Shown here in pieces: positions 1 through 13,900 of a stretch of DNA of 64,000 nucleotides. Origin of the DNA: Aphidius gifuensis (taxonomy: Eukaryota; Arthropoda; Insecta; Hymenoptera; Braconidae). Made by a program: the position numbers and the translations under genes. The DNA is taken from NCBI RefSeq assembly GCF_014905175.1, contig NC_057788.1, positions 27,994,154 through 28,058,153 of the forward strand. Reading direction: 5' to 3'. Under the pieces are notes generated by a model. It was not told where the DNA came from and did no database searches. It saw only the letters and a list, made by a program, of their open reading frames with translations. Numbering within the stretch: position 1 is the first letter of the stretch; every line of letters starts with the position of its first letter.

Positions 1-1500
1 TTTCATTTTCAATTCAATTGACACTTGTACAAATAAACACGAGAAATTAATATAACCAAAGAAACAAACAAAATAAACACGTAAATTCTTTTTTTTTTGT
101 GCAATTCTTTTTACTTTTTTTTTAAATAAAAAATTGTTTAAAATTAATCATACTAAAAAGAGTAAAAAAATCATATTTATATTTAGATTTATTTATTGAT
201 ATTAATAAAATATTTATGAATAAATTTATGGCAAATATTTTTATTGATATATTTGATATAGAGTTTTTTGAAAATCAGATAAATTAAATAATGGACTTTG
301 AAGTATAATATATTCAATAAAAATTCCAATGGGTAAATTAATGTACATTGTACATAAACACATAAAATTTAAAAGGGGAAACATTTGTGGGCTATTATGT
401 GTATATATGTGAATTCCCCCTTTAAAGTTTGTTGTTGTGAATCTTATACAACGTGCAAGATTAGCACCTTACTTTTGATATATTCTGTATATATGTATAT
501 TCAATATACATGCACACAAGAGTTATAACGTGTGTTTATGGATATATACCCTTCACATTGCGTGATCAAAACAGTTTTAGGGTGATTGTATTTGACTGTG
601 CAAGCGGGTAATATTTGTTACCACATTAAATGATTGTTTATCACGAACATCAAGCTCCATTAACCGTTTTTTTTTTTTATTTTGTTGAATTTAAAAAAAA
701 AATTATAAAAAACAAGAAACAATAATCAAATGAAAATTAAACAATTATCATTATTTATTTATTGTTTTTTATTGTATTTAATAATCAAGTTGTTATTTGA
801 ACTTTGTAATAAAAATATTTATTTATTTTTGGATGGATTTTTAAATTTATTATTTATTTATTATTTATGATGTAGTTAATTAAACAATTTAAAATTTATA
901 TAAATTAATATTTTTAAATATTATAAATTTGATTTTTTAATTACAATAAAAAAACTATAGGTCAACGCCATTGATTAAAATAAGCATTTTTTTTTAATTT
1001 ATATTATTAGTTTTTAGTTTTATAAAATATACCCCCTTTCCCCCCTAATGTTATAAAAAAAAATATAAAATAATAAAGATTAAAGTGTCATAAAATACTA
1101 GACACTAAAATAATAAAAATAACAATTGAAATTTAAAAAAAAGAGCTGCATATTTTGACAGATGCGCAAGGTCAAGATCTGTCTTGTTATTGTTTTCGTT
1201 TTTTTTTTGATAAACCTAATTATGTAGAATTTAATCTACTATGTTAATTATTTTTTAATAATGTTTTTTTGTTAAAAACATGTTGGTTTTATTTTGTAAA
1301 TATTTTTGAATCCACTCGCGATTATTGTTTATATTTTTGTCACGTTATGTAAAAAAGTTTGAGGAATACGACGATAATTTATTTTTGCGTTTATTTTCTC
1401 GGTTGTTATTGTTAAAAAAAAAAAATTAATTATTCGTATGATATGAATTAATTAATTAGAAAAATATTACGGCTAATAGATAAAATAAAATTACATTTAC

Positions 1501-1573
1501 CTTTGGTTGACTAAACTTGCTCCAGTAGATCCAACAGCCAATTACGTCATTATTTATTTTCTTCATAAACTCC
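1501..1573 (-). other. Candidate first exon of a minus-strand gene beyond the left edge
   Basis: Read on the minus strand, this patch has an ATG at about 1566 followed by 22 open codons (starting MKKINN) and then a donor-like AAG|gtaaat at 1500/1501. It is less A/T-biased than its surroundings and lies next to a CpG-containing stretch (about 1870-2470) that could be a promoter. The rest of such a gene would lie outside the window. It could equally be a chance open frame, so this is only a candidate. Confidence 0.15.
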
Positions 1574-3682
1574 AAAAAAAAAAAAAAGTAAATAGCTCAA
1601 TTTTTATTTCACACACTTAATTTTCACAATAAATTAAAATATTTTATTAATTAAATGTTTTTACTAAAAAGTCAAAAAAAATTCATTTGTATTTTCCCGC
1701 TCCAAAAAAAAAAAAACATGGCCGGTGATCAAGTTTTTTTTTTTTTTTGTTTTATTGTTTTTTTTTTCTCGCGGTGGGGGAAAGTACGTAATACGATAGA
1801 AAAAAAAAAAAAAAAAAATTGCCATAACTAGACAATGACACGCAAATAATAATAATTAAAAAAAAAAAAAATTAATAATCACTCACGATGTAGTCACTTG
1901 TCCCGAAAATTATAAAAATTATTTTACTCACGACACTGTAATTATAATAATTATAAATATATTTTATAGAGAAACAACGACACGAATAAAACCTTGACCA
2001 ATGACAATATGGCGTCTTTTTTTTTCCACAAAAAAAACTAATGAATAAATAAAAAAATTTAATTAAATTATCACTTTGTCAATGCTAATGCACATGCTAA
2101 AAATTAAATTAAACTGCCTGTTAATTAATAATAACCCGATTAATTAATTTGGAGTCGAAATCACGACGACAATATTTCGAAAAAGAAAAAAAAAAATACG
2201 ACGCAATTTTTTTTTTTTTTACAATAATCAAAGAAAATACACAATATAAAATTATAACTTTTTTTTTACACCAATGTGTTTTCCTCTATTTAAACTATTA
2301 AATTATTGTATTTTTGTTATTAATTTTCACTTATAATTAACAATATAATAATCGACAATCCGGAGCGTCGTAACTCTATGCGTGACCGAGACATAATGAA
2401 TTTTCCCCTTTTTTTTTTTTGAGGAGAGGGGAGCGCTGGACCAGAGCCCCCATAAGATCCCCCGAAAAAAAAAAAAAAAAAAACAAAACAACTTAAAATA
2501 AAAAAAAATAAACAAATAAAAATTATTTTAATTTAATTATTAATAATTAATGTGTAAATTAGTATGTAAATTAGCTTTTTAAATTTTTAAATCAGTATAA
2601 TGTCAAAATGTGCAATGAAAAATTTAAATAATAATTAAATAAAATAAATAACTTGTATTTTTTTATGAAAAAAAATATATATATTTTTTTTATAATAGTA
2701 AACATGATAAATATAAAATTATTATAGTTGTTAAATTTATGACAGATGTTATTATATAAAATGAAAAAAATAAAAAATTATTATTCATAAAAGTGATAAT
2801 TATATTGTAAAATTGTTATCCATCAATCAGTGAATTTAATACTAGTCAACATAATCCAGTACCTAATAATTTCAAAAGAACAATAGAATTTATTTATTTT
2901 TTTTTCATCGAAATAATTCTAAAATATATTACAACTATTTTATAAATATTTTAAACTTATAAAACATGATAATATATTAGATGTATCGTGACCCTCGATC
3001 ATTATGTTTTACCATTAAAAATCACAAAGGGTAGATAAACACTCTGAACAATAAAACCAATTACGTAAATGAAAAAAAAATAATAAAACTATCAACAGAA
3101 AAAAAATAATATTTTAAAAAATTTTTTTTCTCTTCATCATGAATTTAAAATAGACTTGGTTATTTCAAGGATGAAAGAATATTCATAATACCACACACAC
3201 ATGAATACTTAATCTATATTTTATTTTTTTTGTGCTTTTTTTTAACTCTGGTTTCTGGTTGGCTGGATGATGGTACGTGCCAGTGTCCTGTATAACACTT
3301 TTATGCAAAAAAATTAAAATAAAAAAGCTCAGCCACAGTAGCAAGACCATTTCCAATTGGCATATGTAAAAATCCAATTCAACTATCATAATAAGAATAA
3401 CATTTTCGTCCAATGAACCTTTTTCATATATAAAATACACCATGGTTTCTCTTGTGCATGCAGAGCATTGCTAATTATACACTGAATGTGCAAAATGCCC
3501 ACTTTTTATCCCAACATTATTTTTATGTTTTATTTTCATTTTTTTAAATATTTATTATTTTACTCTATCTCTTATTTCTCGTTCATCCCACCTCATATGC
3601 TATATACATTAATTTTTTTTTTTTACCTTTTTTTTAGCTTGATGCTTTTAACTATCCAACCAACATTTTTGCTCTTGTACAT

Positions 3683-3820
3683 GTGAGGCACGCTAATCTT
3701 CTCCGTGACTGTGTTGTATTTTTTTTTTATTTTTCCTTTTTTTTAAATGTGCTCCTGGAATTTGTATTCCATGAAAGTGAGTCCAGGTAGAGTTGCAAGA
3801 ATATATACCGCGTGCCTCAC
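3683..3820. repeat. Perfect 11-bp inverted repeat enclosing a structured patch
   Basis: GTGAGGCACGC at 3683-3693 is matched by its exact reverse complement at 3810-3820. Between them lies a 6-bp stem-loop, TGGAAT (3756-3761) with ATTCCA (3766-3771). A 5-bp CTCAC/GTGAG stem starts at the right arm. The patch is richer in G+C than its surroundings and may lie in the groucho 3' UTR. Its function is unknown. Confidence 0.5.
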
Positions 3821-4931
3821 TTTGAAACGTGAGAAATACTCCAATAGCGTGATACGATTCTTTGGATTGACGGTACACGTTTGCTTATAAGGACAGCTTG
3901 ACTATACACTAAAAAAACTTAAATAAATAATAATAAATATATAAATAAATACCATATTTTAAAAAACACAAGTCTCGAGAATTGATGAAATTTTTCTCAA
4001 GGGATCATTTCAGGTATATCATTAAATTGAAGAAAGTTTATTCGGATTGTTAGTTTGCCGCTCACAAAAAACAGCCGAGACGATTCATATAGAAAAAAAA
4101 GAAAAAAAATGTAATTTATTTTTATGTGTGTGTGTGTGTGTTAAATAAAATTAAAAAAAAATAAATTTAAAAGATAATCATACTTGATAGAGGAATATAA
4201 TAAATAAAAAAAAGAATTAAACAGTTTTATTTTATCTGTTTTATTATCAATTATCATTTTTCTTGCTTAAAGAAAAAAGAATACGTGAGACATATTGTAT
4301 ATATATTTACAAAGCTTAAGAGTAAATCGATTCTACGACGTATAAAAATATGACAGTATGTTTAACGATGTTAATATATACAAAGTGTACAAGAAGTAAC
4401 AATTGTGTCTATCACTTTTATTTTTACGATGATGCATTTAAAGCATATCTTTTTATATTTTTTACTCCTTTAATTATTATTATTTTTTTTTACTGTTTTA
4501 TATTTTTAAAAATCATCATAGAGTTAATGAGACAGTATTTGTGTTCAAGTCATGGTGTTGTATTTATTCTAAAATGATGGCAAACATTACCTTTTGTTTT
4601 TTTTTTAAATTATTTTTCATATAATAATTATGTTAAATAAATTTTAATATTTAAAATAAAAATTAAAGATTTTTTTTTTTTTTACTAAATAATGAATTTA
4701 AGATATCAATATGAAGATAGCAGCAACAACAATAACAACAACAATGATATTGATGATAATATGTAATAACATTGATAACTATATATTTACAGTAAAAGTT
4801 AAATTTTTATCATTGTTTAACTTTTCATTATTATATTGTAGATTTTAAATCTTCAATAATATTATTTTTTTTTCTTAAGACAATTATATCTACACGTTGT
4901 CAACAATCAATTTCTTTTTTTTTTTTTCTTT

Positions 4932-7900
4932 TTAGTAAATGACTTCATAGACTGTTGCTTTCTTATCACCTGAACCTGTTACGATGTATTTGTCATCAGC
5001 TGATATGTCACAACTCAACACTGACGATGATTCCTTTGACTGAAAAAAATAAATAAATATTTGTTTTAAAAAATATACATAATACTATTTTTTTTTTGTT
5101 TTTATTTTTATTAAAATTGACCTATTTTAAAAAGGCGGCCAAAGTGATATACACTTAATTTGTTTTGGTTGAGATAAATTTGTTTTTTTCAACTGGGTAA
5201 TCAATATCAATATTAATTAAAAAAATTAATTAAAAATTATTAAATATCAAGTGGAAATATTTATACGTATATGCTTGATACTTTTTTTTTTTTTATTTAT
5301 TGCGGTTAATTTTATATGTAATTTTATTTTTTTATTTTTTTGTAAATTCAATATTCTTGTTATAGGAAATAGTGTTGAAGAGCAAATGTTGTCGATCTGA
5401 AACATGATTCCCATTTGAATATGGCAAGTGGGTGGAATACTCGCATGTAAACATGAACACTCACTCGAGGACGTTGTTACGCCGAGGCAAAACAAGAGTG
5501 CTTATGACGCTCTCTTTGGCGAAAATTCAATTTTTAGCATACACCAAAGGTACTTGAGAATTTATACATGTTGCAAATAATTATATACAGAAATTATATC
5601 AAGTAAGTTATTATGAATATGATTTAATTTAATGAAAAAAAAAAAAAGATAAAGATAATTTCAGCAAACATATATTATAATACAGATATAATATTAATGA
5701 TCTATTAAATTTGATTATTATGATAAATAAATTTATTCACGATGTAAAATGTATGAGAAAATAATATAATTAAGTAATTTATTTACCTGGAATATTGATG
5801 CTCCATAAGGTGTACGCCATGCATTTAATAAATTATCTTTTCCTGTTGAGACAAACCATTTTCCACATGATGCAAATCTCAATGAAAGTACACATGATTC
5901 ATGTAAATGAAGTTCATATTTATCAGGTTTTGTTGCATGTAATACTTCGACATTACTATTTTCCATACCAACAGCAAGCCATTCACCAGTTGGACAATAA
6001 CCAAGTGAAAATATTTGTGATGAAAAATCATGTTGTTGTAATTGTCTACCTTCTCTTAAATCCCATGATCTAACTGTATTATCAAGACCACCAGTCCAAA
6101 GTTTTGAACCATCAGCAGATATATCAATACAAGATGCACCATCAGTATGTCCTTGAAATTGTCTAACAAGTGTTTGATTATGTAAATCCCAAACTGCAAT
6201 ATGTCCATCACTACAACAACTGAAGCATACTTTTGAATCTGGTGATATTGCCAATGCATAACATGCTGGTGCTGATGATGTTAGCTCAGCTTTTATTCTT
6301 GGTGTTGAACTTGCTAAATCCCAAATACTAAGTTGACTTGCTTCACCACCGACAATTAAAGTTCTACCATCTGGTAATAATTTAACTGATCTAATATAAT
6401 TATCACGTTGTAAACAATCTAATTGTGATACTGGTTTTGCTGTACCACCACTACCCTGTCCAATATCCCAAACTTTAACACAACCTTTACCACCAGTATA
6501 AACATATTTTGTTGGATTTGATATCGTTACAGCACATACAACCTCACCGTGTGTCAATGTATTTATTTGTCTAGCATGACGTGGAATTCCTGGACCAACT
6601 AATGCATCAGGTGGAAATGGTACTGGTTGCATTTGACCCTCACCTGGTACATGAAAACTATAAGCACTAAAACACACACAAAAATATAAAATTTATTTTC
6701 ATTCAACCCTTTAAATTAAAAAAATAAAAAAATTATTTAACAAAAAAGAAAAAAATAAAAATTAATTTAAAAAATTGATTAATTAAATACTTACGGTTTT
6801 CCACCAGGTACACCAATTGATCCTGGAGGTGCTCTCATTCCATTATGTGGATCATACATTTGTAATGCTGATGCTGGTGCTCTTGGTGCACCATAACCAT
6901 TGTATCCCATCATATCAACATGTGGATGAAGTTGTCCACCAGGTGGCATATGATGTGGAGCTGGTCCAGGTGGATAATGATTTGGATATGGTCCAGCACC
7001 ACCTGTTGGTGGTGGTGGTCCTTGTGGTAATTTATTTGAACTTGTTGCTTTAGCACCACCACCACCACCACCACCAGCTGATGTTGGTGTCAATGGTTTT
7101 GATATTGGTGTTGATGGTTTTTCACGTTCTTCCATTTTTTTAGCTGATGGTGTACTTGCATTACTACTTGTACCACTACGTGGTGAATGTGGTGGTATAT
7201 CTTTTTTAACTTGTACATTTGAATTATGAGATGATGATTTATCTAAACCATTTTCACGTGGTGATGATCTACCATTAACAGCTGGACTTGTTGGACCTTC
7301 ACTTGCATCATCAACAACTAAATCTTGATCACTTTTTTCACCATCACTCTGTGTATCAATTATTATTAATTAGCTTTTTTTTTCTCTTTTTTTTTTAATT
7401 AATAAAAGAAACAAATATAAAATTTGTTGATTTTTTTTTTGTGGATTATTTACCGAGATACTTACATGTCCAATGTCTTTATCTTCTTTTTTCATTTTTT
7501 TAATATGCATTGGATGATCATGATGATTTTGTGAATGATGACTGTGATGTGATTCTTGTGGTGTTCTTGGTCTACTATATTTATCACCAGGTGATATTGA
7601 ACTACGCTGTAATTAAAAAACAATAATAACAATTAAATTAATCATCTTTGATTGGTGTGATTTTAGAACAACATATAAATTAGTAATATAGATTGAAAAT
7701 TCAATCACATTTTAAATAAACTTTTGCTTGTTCACTCGCTTCGATTTCATTGAACTTGACAAAATTAATTAAAATCGTATTGATGTATCTATACGATTGT
7801 GCAAACGTTCAACTAGCCGCATTTTCAATTACCATCCAATAAGTGACCCAATATATATATATATGAATATATAAATTTCACATTGAATGAAATTGATTGG

Positions 7901-10900
7901 GCATTTGTCAATTAACACATTTTCAATACTATCCATTATTATTATCCTTATCATACCACAACTGAATGATCATTTTACTAGTCACATAATCGTGGTCATT
8001 TCATCAATTCAATGATTTGTTCTCTTTAATTAATAAAAAAAAAAAAAACAATATGACGATATAAAAATACAATCTAACATTTCATTTTGAGTTATTATTC
8101 GTTTCGAATTGTGATACATGCAATATGTATTCAATCCAATTTATATAATTGATAATAATCGTAATTTCACATGTAGATATATACAAGAGTGAGCATGAAT
8201 AGTGGTTTGCTTTGATGAATTAATTATCGGCTTCTTCTTCTCGTTAAATATATATATCACAACCACACTGAATTTTGAATATATAACATAATGGTACTCG
8301 TCTATAATTGGCAATCGAAATGTGTTTTACTCGTACTGTAAATTGATGGATCAAAGTTACTGACAATTCGAAAATTTAAAATAATTATCAAGCTTAATTT
8401 CAAATATATATTTTAAATAACTTTTAAATTACTATTAAATGATTTCATGATTTAATAATTTTATCACTAATCCATCAGTTAATTTTAAACTTTTTCATAT
8501 ATTTTATTAACAAAAATGAATAACTCAAATGAATATTGTAAATTGTTTATTATCAATCATTATTTTTTTCTATTGACTATTTTAATTTAAAAAAAAAATA
8601 TATAGATAAACAAATGAAAAAAAGAATGTATATATAATAAAAAATAGCTATTGTAAGAATAGAGGATGGCAAGAGATGAGAGGTGGCAGTGATTATAGGT
8701 ATTTGTAAAATAATAGGAAGGTGCTGGATGTGAAAAAGCATTATGGAGAAACAACGAATGAAGAGGATAAGACAATAGATTGTCGAGATGGAAGATGAGA
8801 CAGCTACAGAGCGGTAAGAGGCGCTTTAAAGTATTAAAGAGGTTTTATTTTGCCGGGAGGAGATGAGGTGTGCAGACAAGAGGAGATAAATAGACATGAA
8901 AAAAATAAAAAGAAAAAATAATAATAAAAATAAAAAAGAAATATAATAATAAAAATAATAAAAAAAGAAAGGAAGATATGTACATTCATGAGTACATTTG
9001 TAAAAAATAAAAAAAGATAAAATAGAATGGCAAAAGAATATGAGTGGGCGTCGATGGGCGTTTCGCGGTTCTACGATGATTACAGGCTTGCCAAACCTAT
9101 AATACTCATCTCTACCATATCCTCCTGTCACCCCCCTTAGCCACCCTACTATCTCACAATTTTTTTTCAATTTTTATTTATGTATTTATTTTATATATAT
9201 TTATTTCTCTTTTGATTTTTTATTTTATCTTGTATACTTTTCTCTCAGTGCACATCAACAAATGTATTTTCATCATCATATAAAATATATCCCTCGGCGC
9301 ATTTGTGTCTCTTTTAACTTTATATATACCTTATGGTAAATCGGATTTTACAATGTACAACCTACATGATCCTTTTTGATAAGTGACATTTGTATGTACT
9401 CATACATCACACTAGGAGTCACATCACAATGCTCACTCAAATCTCATATGCATACTTGGCCGCAAGTATAGAAATAAAAAAAATATTCATCTAAAGGGAT
9501 TTTCATCGAGATAAAAAAAATTTATATATATATGAATTTATTGAATAGAATATTTATCAAATACTTTTTTAAAATGTATTTATATTTTATTGTCATGATA
9601 AATTTTTTATTTTGTATTTTAGTATCAAAGTTTATCGAATTAATATTTAATAATCAAAAGTTGGCAGAAGCAATTTTACTATAGAAATTTTACTATTTTT
9701 TAATAGATAAATAAATAAATAAAGTACTTACATGTCGTTCTTCAGTTGAACTTAATCCTGCAACAAAAAAATAGAAAAAAAAATTATTAAAAATGATTTT
9801 TAAAATAAATATGAATAATTGTTAAAAATAAAAAACCACCAATCAAAAATTACAGTTTAAAATTTGAAAAAAAAAAAAAGAAAACAATGTATGTGTGTGT
9901 TGTTATTTTTTATAATTCATTTGTATTATTATATTTATATTTTTGTCGACATTTATTTGCGCGATATGGCCATGCAGCACATACTGTGTTTGTATGTATG
10001 TCAATGTTGTAGATATACATATGCACATGGCGTCACCAACTCTATGATAATACCAATATAACGAGGCTTGACATACGTTTCCGTTAAAGCTTGTATGAAT
10101 GATTTTCATGCATATTTATAACCGCGATTTTCACAAAACCATCAAGTTCCGATTTCACAATTCCTCGCCTACGCATACATAATAAATATGCATTGAATAT
10201 ACAAACATAAATGCTTTGTATCAATTTTTATATTTTCATATTGAAATTTAAATGTGACATTTAATTATATAAATAATTTAAAATAATAATAAAACATACC
10301 TCCATTACTCTTGAGATCATCTGGTTGACTTCTATGAAGTTCTTGTTTTCCCAGCATTGATAATGGATGAGCAGGTGTACCACCAGGAGTTGGTGCTGCA
10401 CCAGGATTTAAACCAAGACCAAGAAGTGAAGCGGATGCGGATGTGGGTACTGGTAAACCACCAGCTGGACCAAGACCAGGTAAACCAGGTAAACCAGGAT
10501 GTGGTCCCATTGCTGCACCCGGTGGTAATTGTTGTGCATGCATCTGTTGTAATAATCTTGGTATATCTGGTCTTTGTTGCTGTAATTTTAAAAATTAATC
10601 ATATTATTATTATAAAAAATTTAAAATAAATCATTATTATATAAATACAATGTAATTGAACGTTTTATTTGGGTAAAATTTGCAATCACATTGACCAAAG
10701 AAATACTTAAACATTAACAAGGGTGCCACACCCTCATTTACTGGATAAGGGTTTACGACAAATGAAGGGGGTAGAGATATATATAACAGAAGTGATTAAA
10801 CGCAACAGCATGTTGCATTTGTGCACGCTCTCACACGTGTCAACCCCCGTTTCCGTTGTCCAAAATACTCCCACAATATATATATATAAACAAGGGACAC

Positions 10901-13900
10901 AATTTACATCAGGAGATAGTTATAGTAACCACCACAGTTTGTTGGATAAAGAGCCAGAGAGACAGAGAGAAAAAGACACAAGAAGATCTGGCATTTTGGT
11001 ATAAAATCGACTTTAGCTCACCCCTGTTTGACAAATACATATGACATTGATGTCGAGTGACATACCCTCAGGTCATAAATGTATATACATTAGACAATAC
11101 ACACACACACGTATATATATTTATTTTCATTTAAAATCACGTTGTTATATGGGTATATATATAACATCTATAAAATCTTTCAACAAAGTGTGAGAGCACA
11201 TATTGGGGAGTAAAAAAAATTTAAGGGTAACTTGATGTATCTCTACCCTTGTGTGTATATATATTCCCCTGGCATCTCGATAAACTCGTTACGGGCGCGA
11301 GAATCCTGCTTATCACTTAGGCATTTAGGGGTGAATATCCAAGTATTATAATAACCCATCATTCAGTTTTTTCTTTATAATGTATATCTATAGTTTTTAT
11401 GCTTTTATTCATGTTGGTTGTATATTTAGAAAAAAAAAAAAATAATAATAAGGGTGAGGGGATAATATAATATACATAAATTTTGAATGGCAACTGGGCA
11501 TGTTGCTCTGAAGCAAGGTCAAAAAGAGAAAACAACCCCTGTTCAACCAATTGCGATATTTTTTCTATTTTTTTTTTTTGCTTTTTGTATAAGAGGGGTT
11601 GGTTGAATTGGTGGCCACACACGCCGTTACCGGCTGTCAGAATATACTTTCCCCTCGTTGATCTATTCCCCCCTCATCGCCCCCTTGGCCCATATGCATT
11701 TACACAAAAACACTCACATCTATTTATCTTGATACACAAGGGGGTAGATCACTGTGTCGAATGCTGAAGGGTGATAGAAACCATGGGGAAAACGATTGGA
11801 ACGAATTTTATCAGGACAATGTCAGGGAGAAAGTTAAAATTGGGGAAAAAAAAAATAATAGAGAAACAAGACACAATGAGCGACACGGGTATACACAATT
11901 TATTCGTTATAGCATGTAATTCGTTGGGGAATTAACTTTTCGTAAGGATCGGAGAGTGCATTAAGCTCATTGGAAATTAAAAAAGACCTCCAACTGATTT
12001 AGGCTTGCTGGGTCTATCTGTGTGTGTGTGCAAGTATACTTTACTTTTACAATTTTATGTACTGATTTTTTATTTTTATTTAATATTTTTTTTTTCATAA
12101 TTCATCATATATTTTACATCCCTTTCTTGTTGGTGTTTTTTTTTTTTTCTCACCCCCCAGTGTCATGACAAATAACACCCTGTATTTGTTCACTCATTTT
12201 CTTCATTGTTATAAAAATGACTGACACTACCCTAGTTGAGTATCTATTTTAATGTTTATTTGCTCTTTATTATGTTGGAAGGATATAATGTTAATTTTTT
12301 TTTTTTCATTTTTTCTTTTTACCTTTTTAGTTTTTTTGTTATTTGCTTGCACAGATGTGCTCGTATTGACATGTAAACTTTTAAAAAATTAAAAAAATAA
12401 ATTAAATGTATACAAGCCAGTAGACTGTAGTATTTTAATTCGTCACAGCAAAGGGGAGAATTTAATTTTATATATATATAAATCTTTTTTTTTTTTTTTT
12501 TTTTATTTTCCACTTGATTTACAATAAAATTACAGTTGATTTGATAAATATATTTAAAAAAAAAATTATTATTTCATTATCAATTGTGATTTGATCAAAG
12601 TAATTTAAAATTAATAATTTTAATATTAAAAATTATTTTTATTGATCAAATAAAATTGTTGAATAATTGTGCATCAAAATATTCACACTCAACAAACATA
12701 CAAATGAATTTTAAAATTATATTTAAATAAAAAAAAAAAAAAAAAAACATGAACAAAAAGCAAAAAAAGGTGGAAAAAATAAATTATATATATATTGTCC
12801 AACCAACAGTATTCACGAGACGCAACGTAATGGTACAAAACGAGGTTTAACACACCGTGAATAATCTGGTGCATCGATGTGTGGTGAAAGCAGCACACAA
12901 ATGCACAGTAACAGCAGTAGCAACGCGACAACAATACTAGAAAAATAAAATTAAAAAAAAAAAAAGGGTTGGGGGTAGTATACTGGTACCTGCAAACTTT
13001 ATTGCATTCAAAATATAATGTTGATGGTATTGGCATGAGTGAGTGAGATGACTAGTCCACATGGACACAGATGATGATAATATAAAAGTGGTACAAACAT
13101 ACATACACAAGAGAGAAGAGAATAGTAAATCACTAAAATTGGGAAAATATATGTATATGTATATATTTATAACAAGGGTGCAAATCAGCCTCTCTACCCC
13201 CTTGATCTAGTGTCTGCCAGCTGGCTCCAAGTTGATGTGTGTGCGGGGTGTTATTAAACGAAATATTGATTCAACCCCTGTTTACCAAGTAATACATATT
13301 CATGGGGTTGATGCTTTGGTCTGTTTGTCTCACCCTCTTTCTCTTTGCCTTGCTATATATAATTTTACATCATCAATGTATGCGTGTATATACTATTTCA
13401 ACTCTCACAGATATATGATGTATATGATTTCCGGCCTTTGGCCTTAGTCAAAATGTATCTACCACCCTCTTTTTAAGCTCATAGAGTACAATCAACCAAC
13501 CAACCCTACTAGATATACATCTTTATATCTATATCCTTTTTATTTCTATCTCTCTTCTCAATTCTCTTGTTCACTTCTCACTTAACCAAAGCCATCACCT
13601 CATCATGCTCTTTATATAATATATGTGTATTTGTTATTATCAATCTGATGATGCACGCATGCAAACGCCTCGTGGCAATGTTGTACACGTGTACATGGAC
13701 ATGTCACTATTTCAACCAGTTGTTTAATCATATATGAAACTATCAAATTGTATGTGTGTGCACAAGTATTGATGCAGTCTTGTAATTAGAGTACTCATAC
13801 TGCCACTGCTGCTGCTACTGCTGCTACTGCTGATGCTATTCTACATGCACATGTAGATTTAAACATTAAATTTATATTTGTTTTAGTTGATATTAATGTT

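Larger units (their letters stand above)
1..4931. other. AT-rich DNA left of groucho; 3' UTR and flank
   Basis: No convincing protein-coding gene is visible. The part nearest 4931 should be the 3' UTR of groucho, which is transcribed leftwards. Several TTTATT hexamers (AATAAA on the minus strand) occur, for example near 4427 and 4557, but I cannot choose the real poly(A) site. More complex patches stand out at about 1150-1190, 1500-1575, 2340-2460, 3240-3300 and 3660-3900. A GT run lies at 4129-4141. The rest is homopolymer and A/T-rich sequence. Confidence 0.6.

Noticed and set aside
1157..1185. Inverted GACAGAT/ATCTGTC pair
   Set aside because: Seven-bp arms with a loop of about 11 nt are short enough to be chance, and nothing else supports a function.
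5247..5495. 82-codon minus-strand open frame in the last groucho intron
   Set aside because: It has no conserved content and no in-phase splice sites, and the flanking exons join perfectly without it.
7315..7350. An apparent one-base frameshift in the groucho CcN region
   Set aside because: A first count suggested an extra base in a run. Recounting showed [14 protein letters not shown] in frame, and all 11 exons then add to a whole number of codons.
13800..13860. CTG/CTA triplet-rich stretch as possible coding sequence
   Set aside because: It lies deep in a groucho intron, no frame extends with splice sites, and it looks like a degenerate microsatellite.
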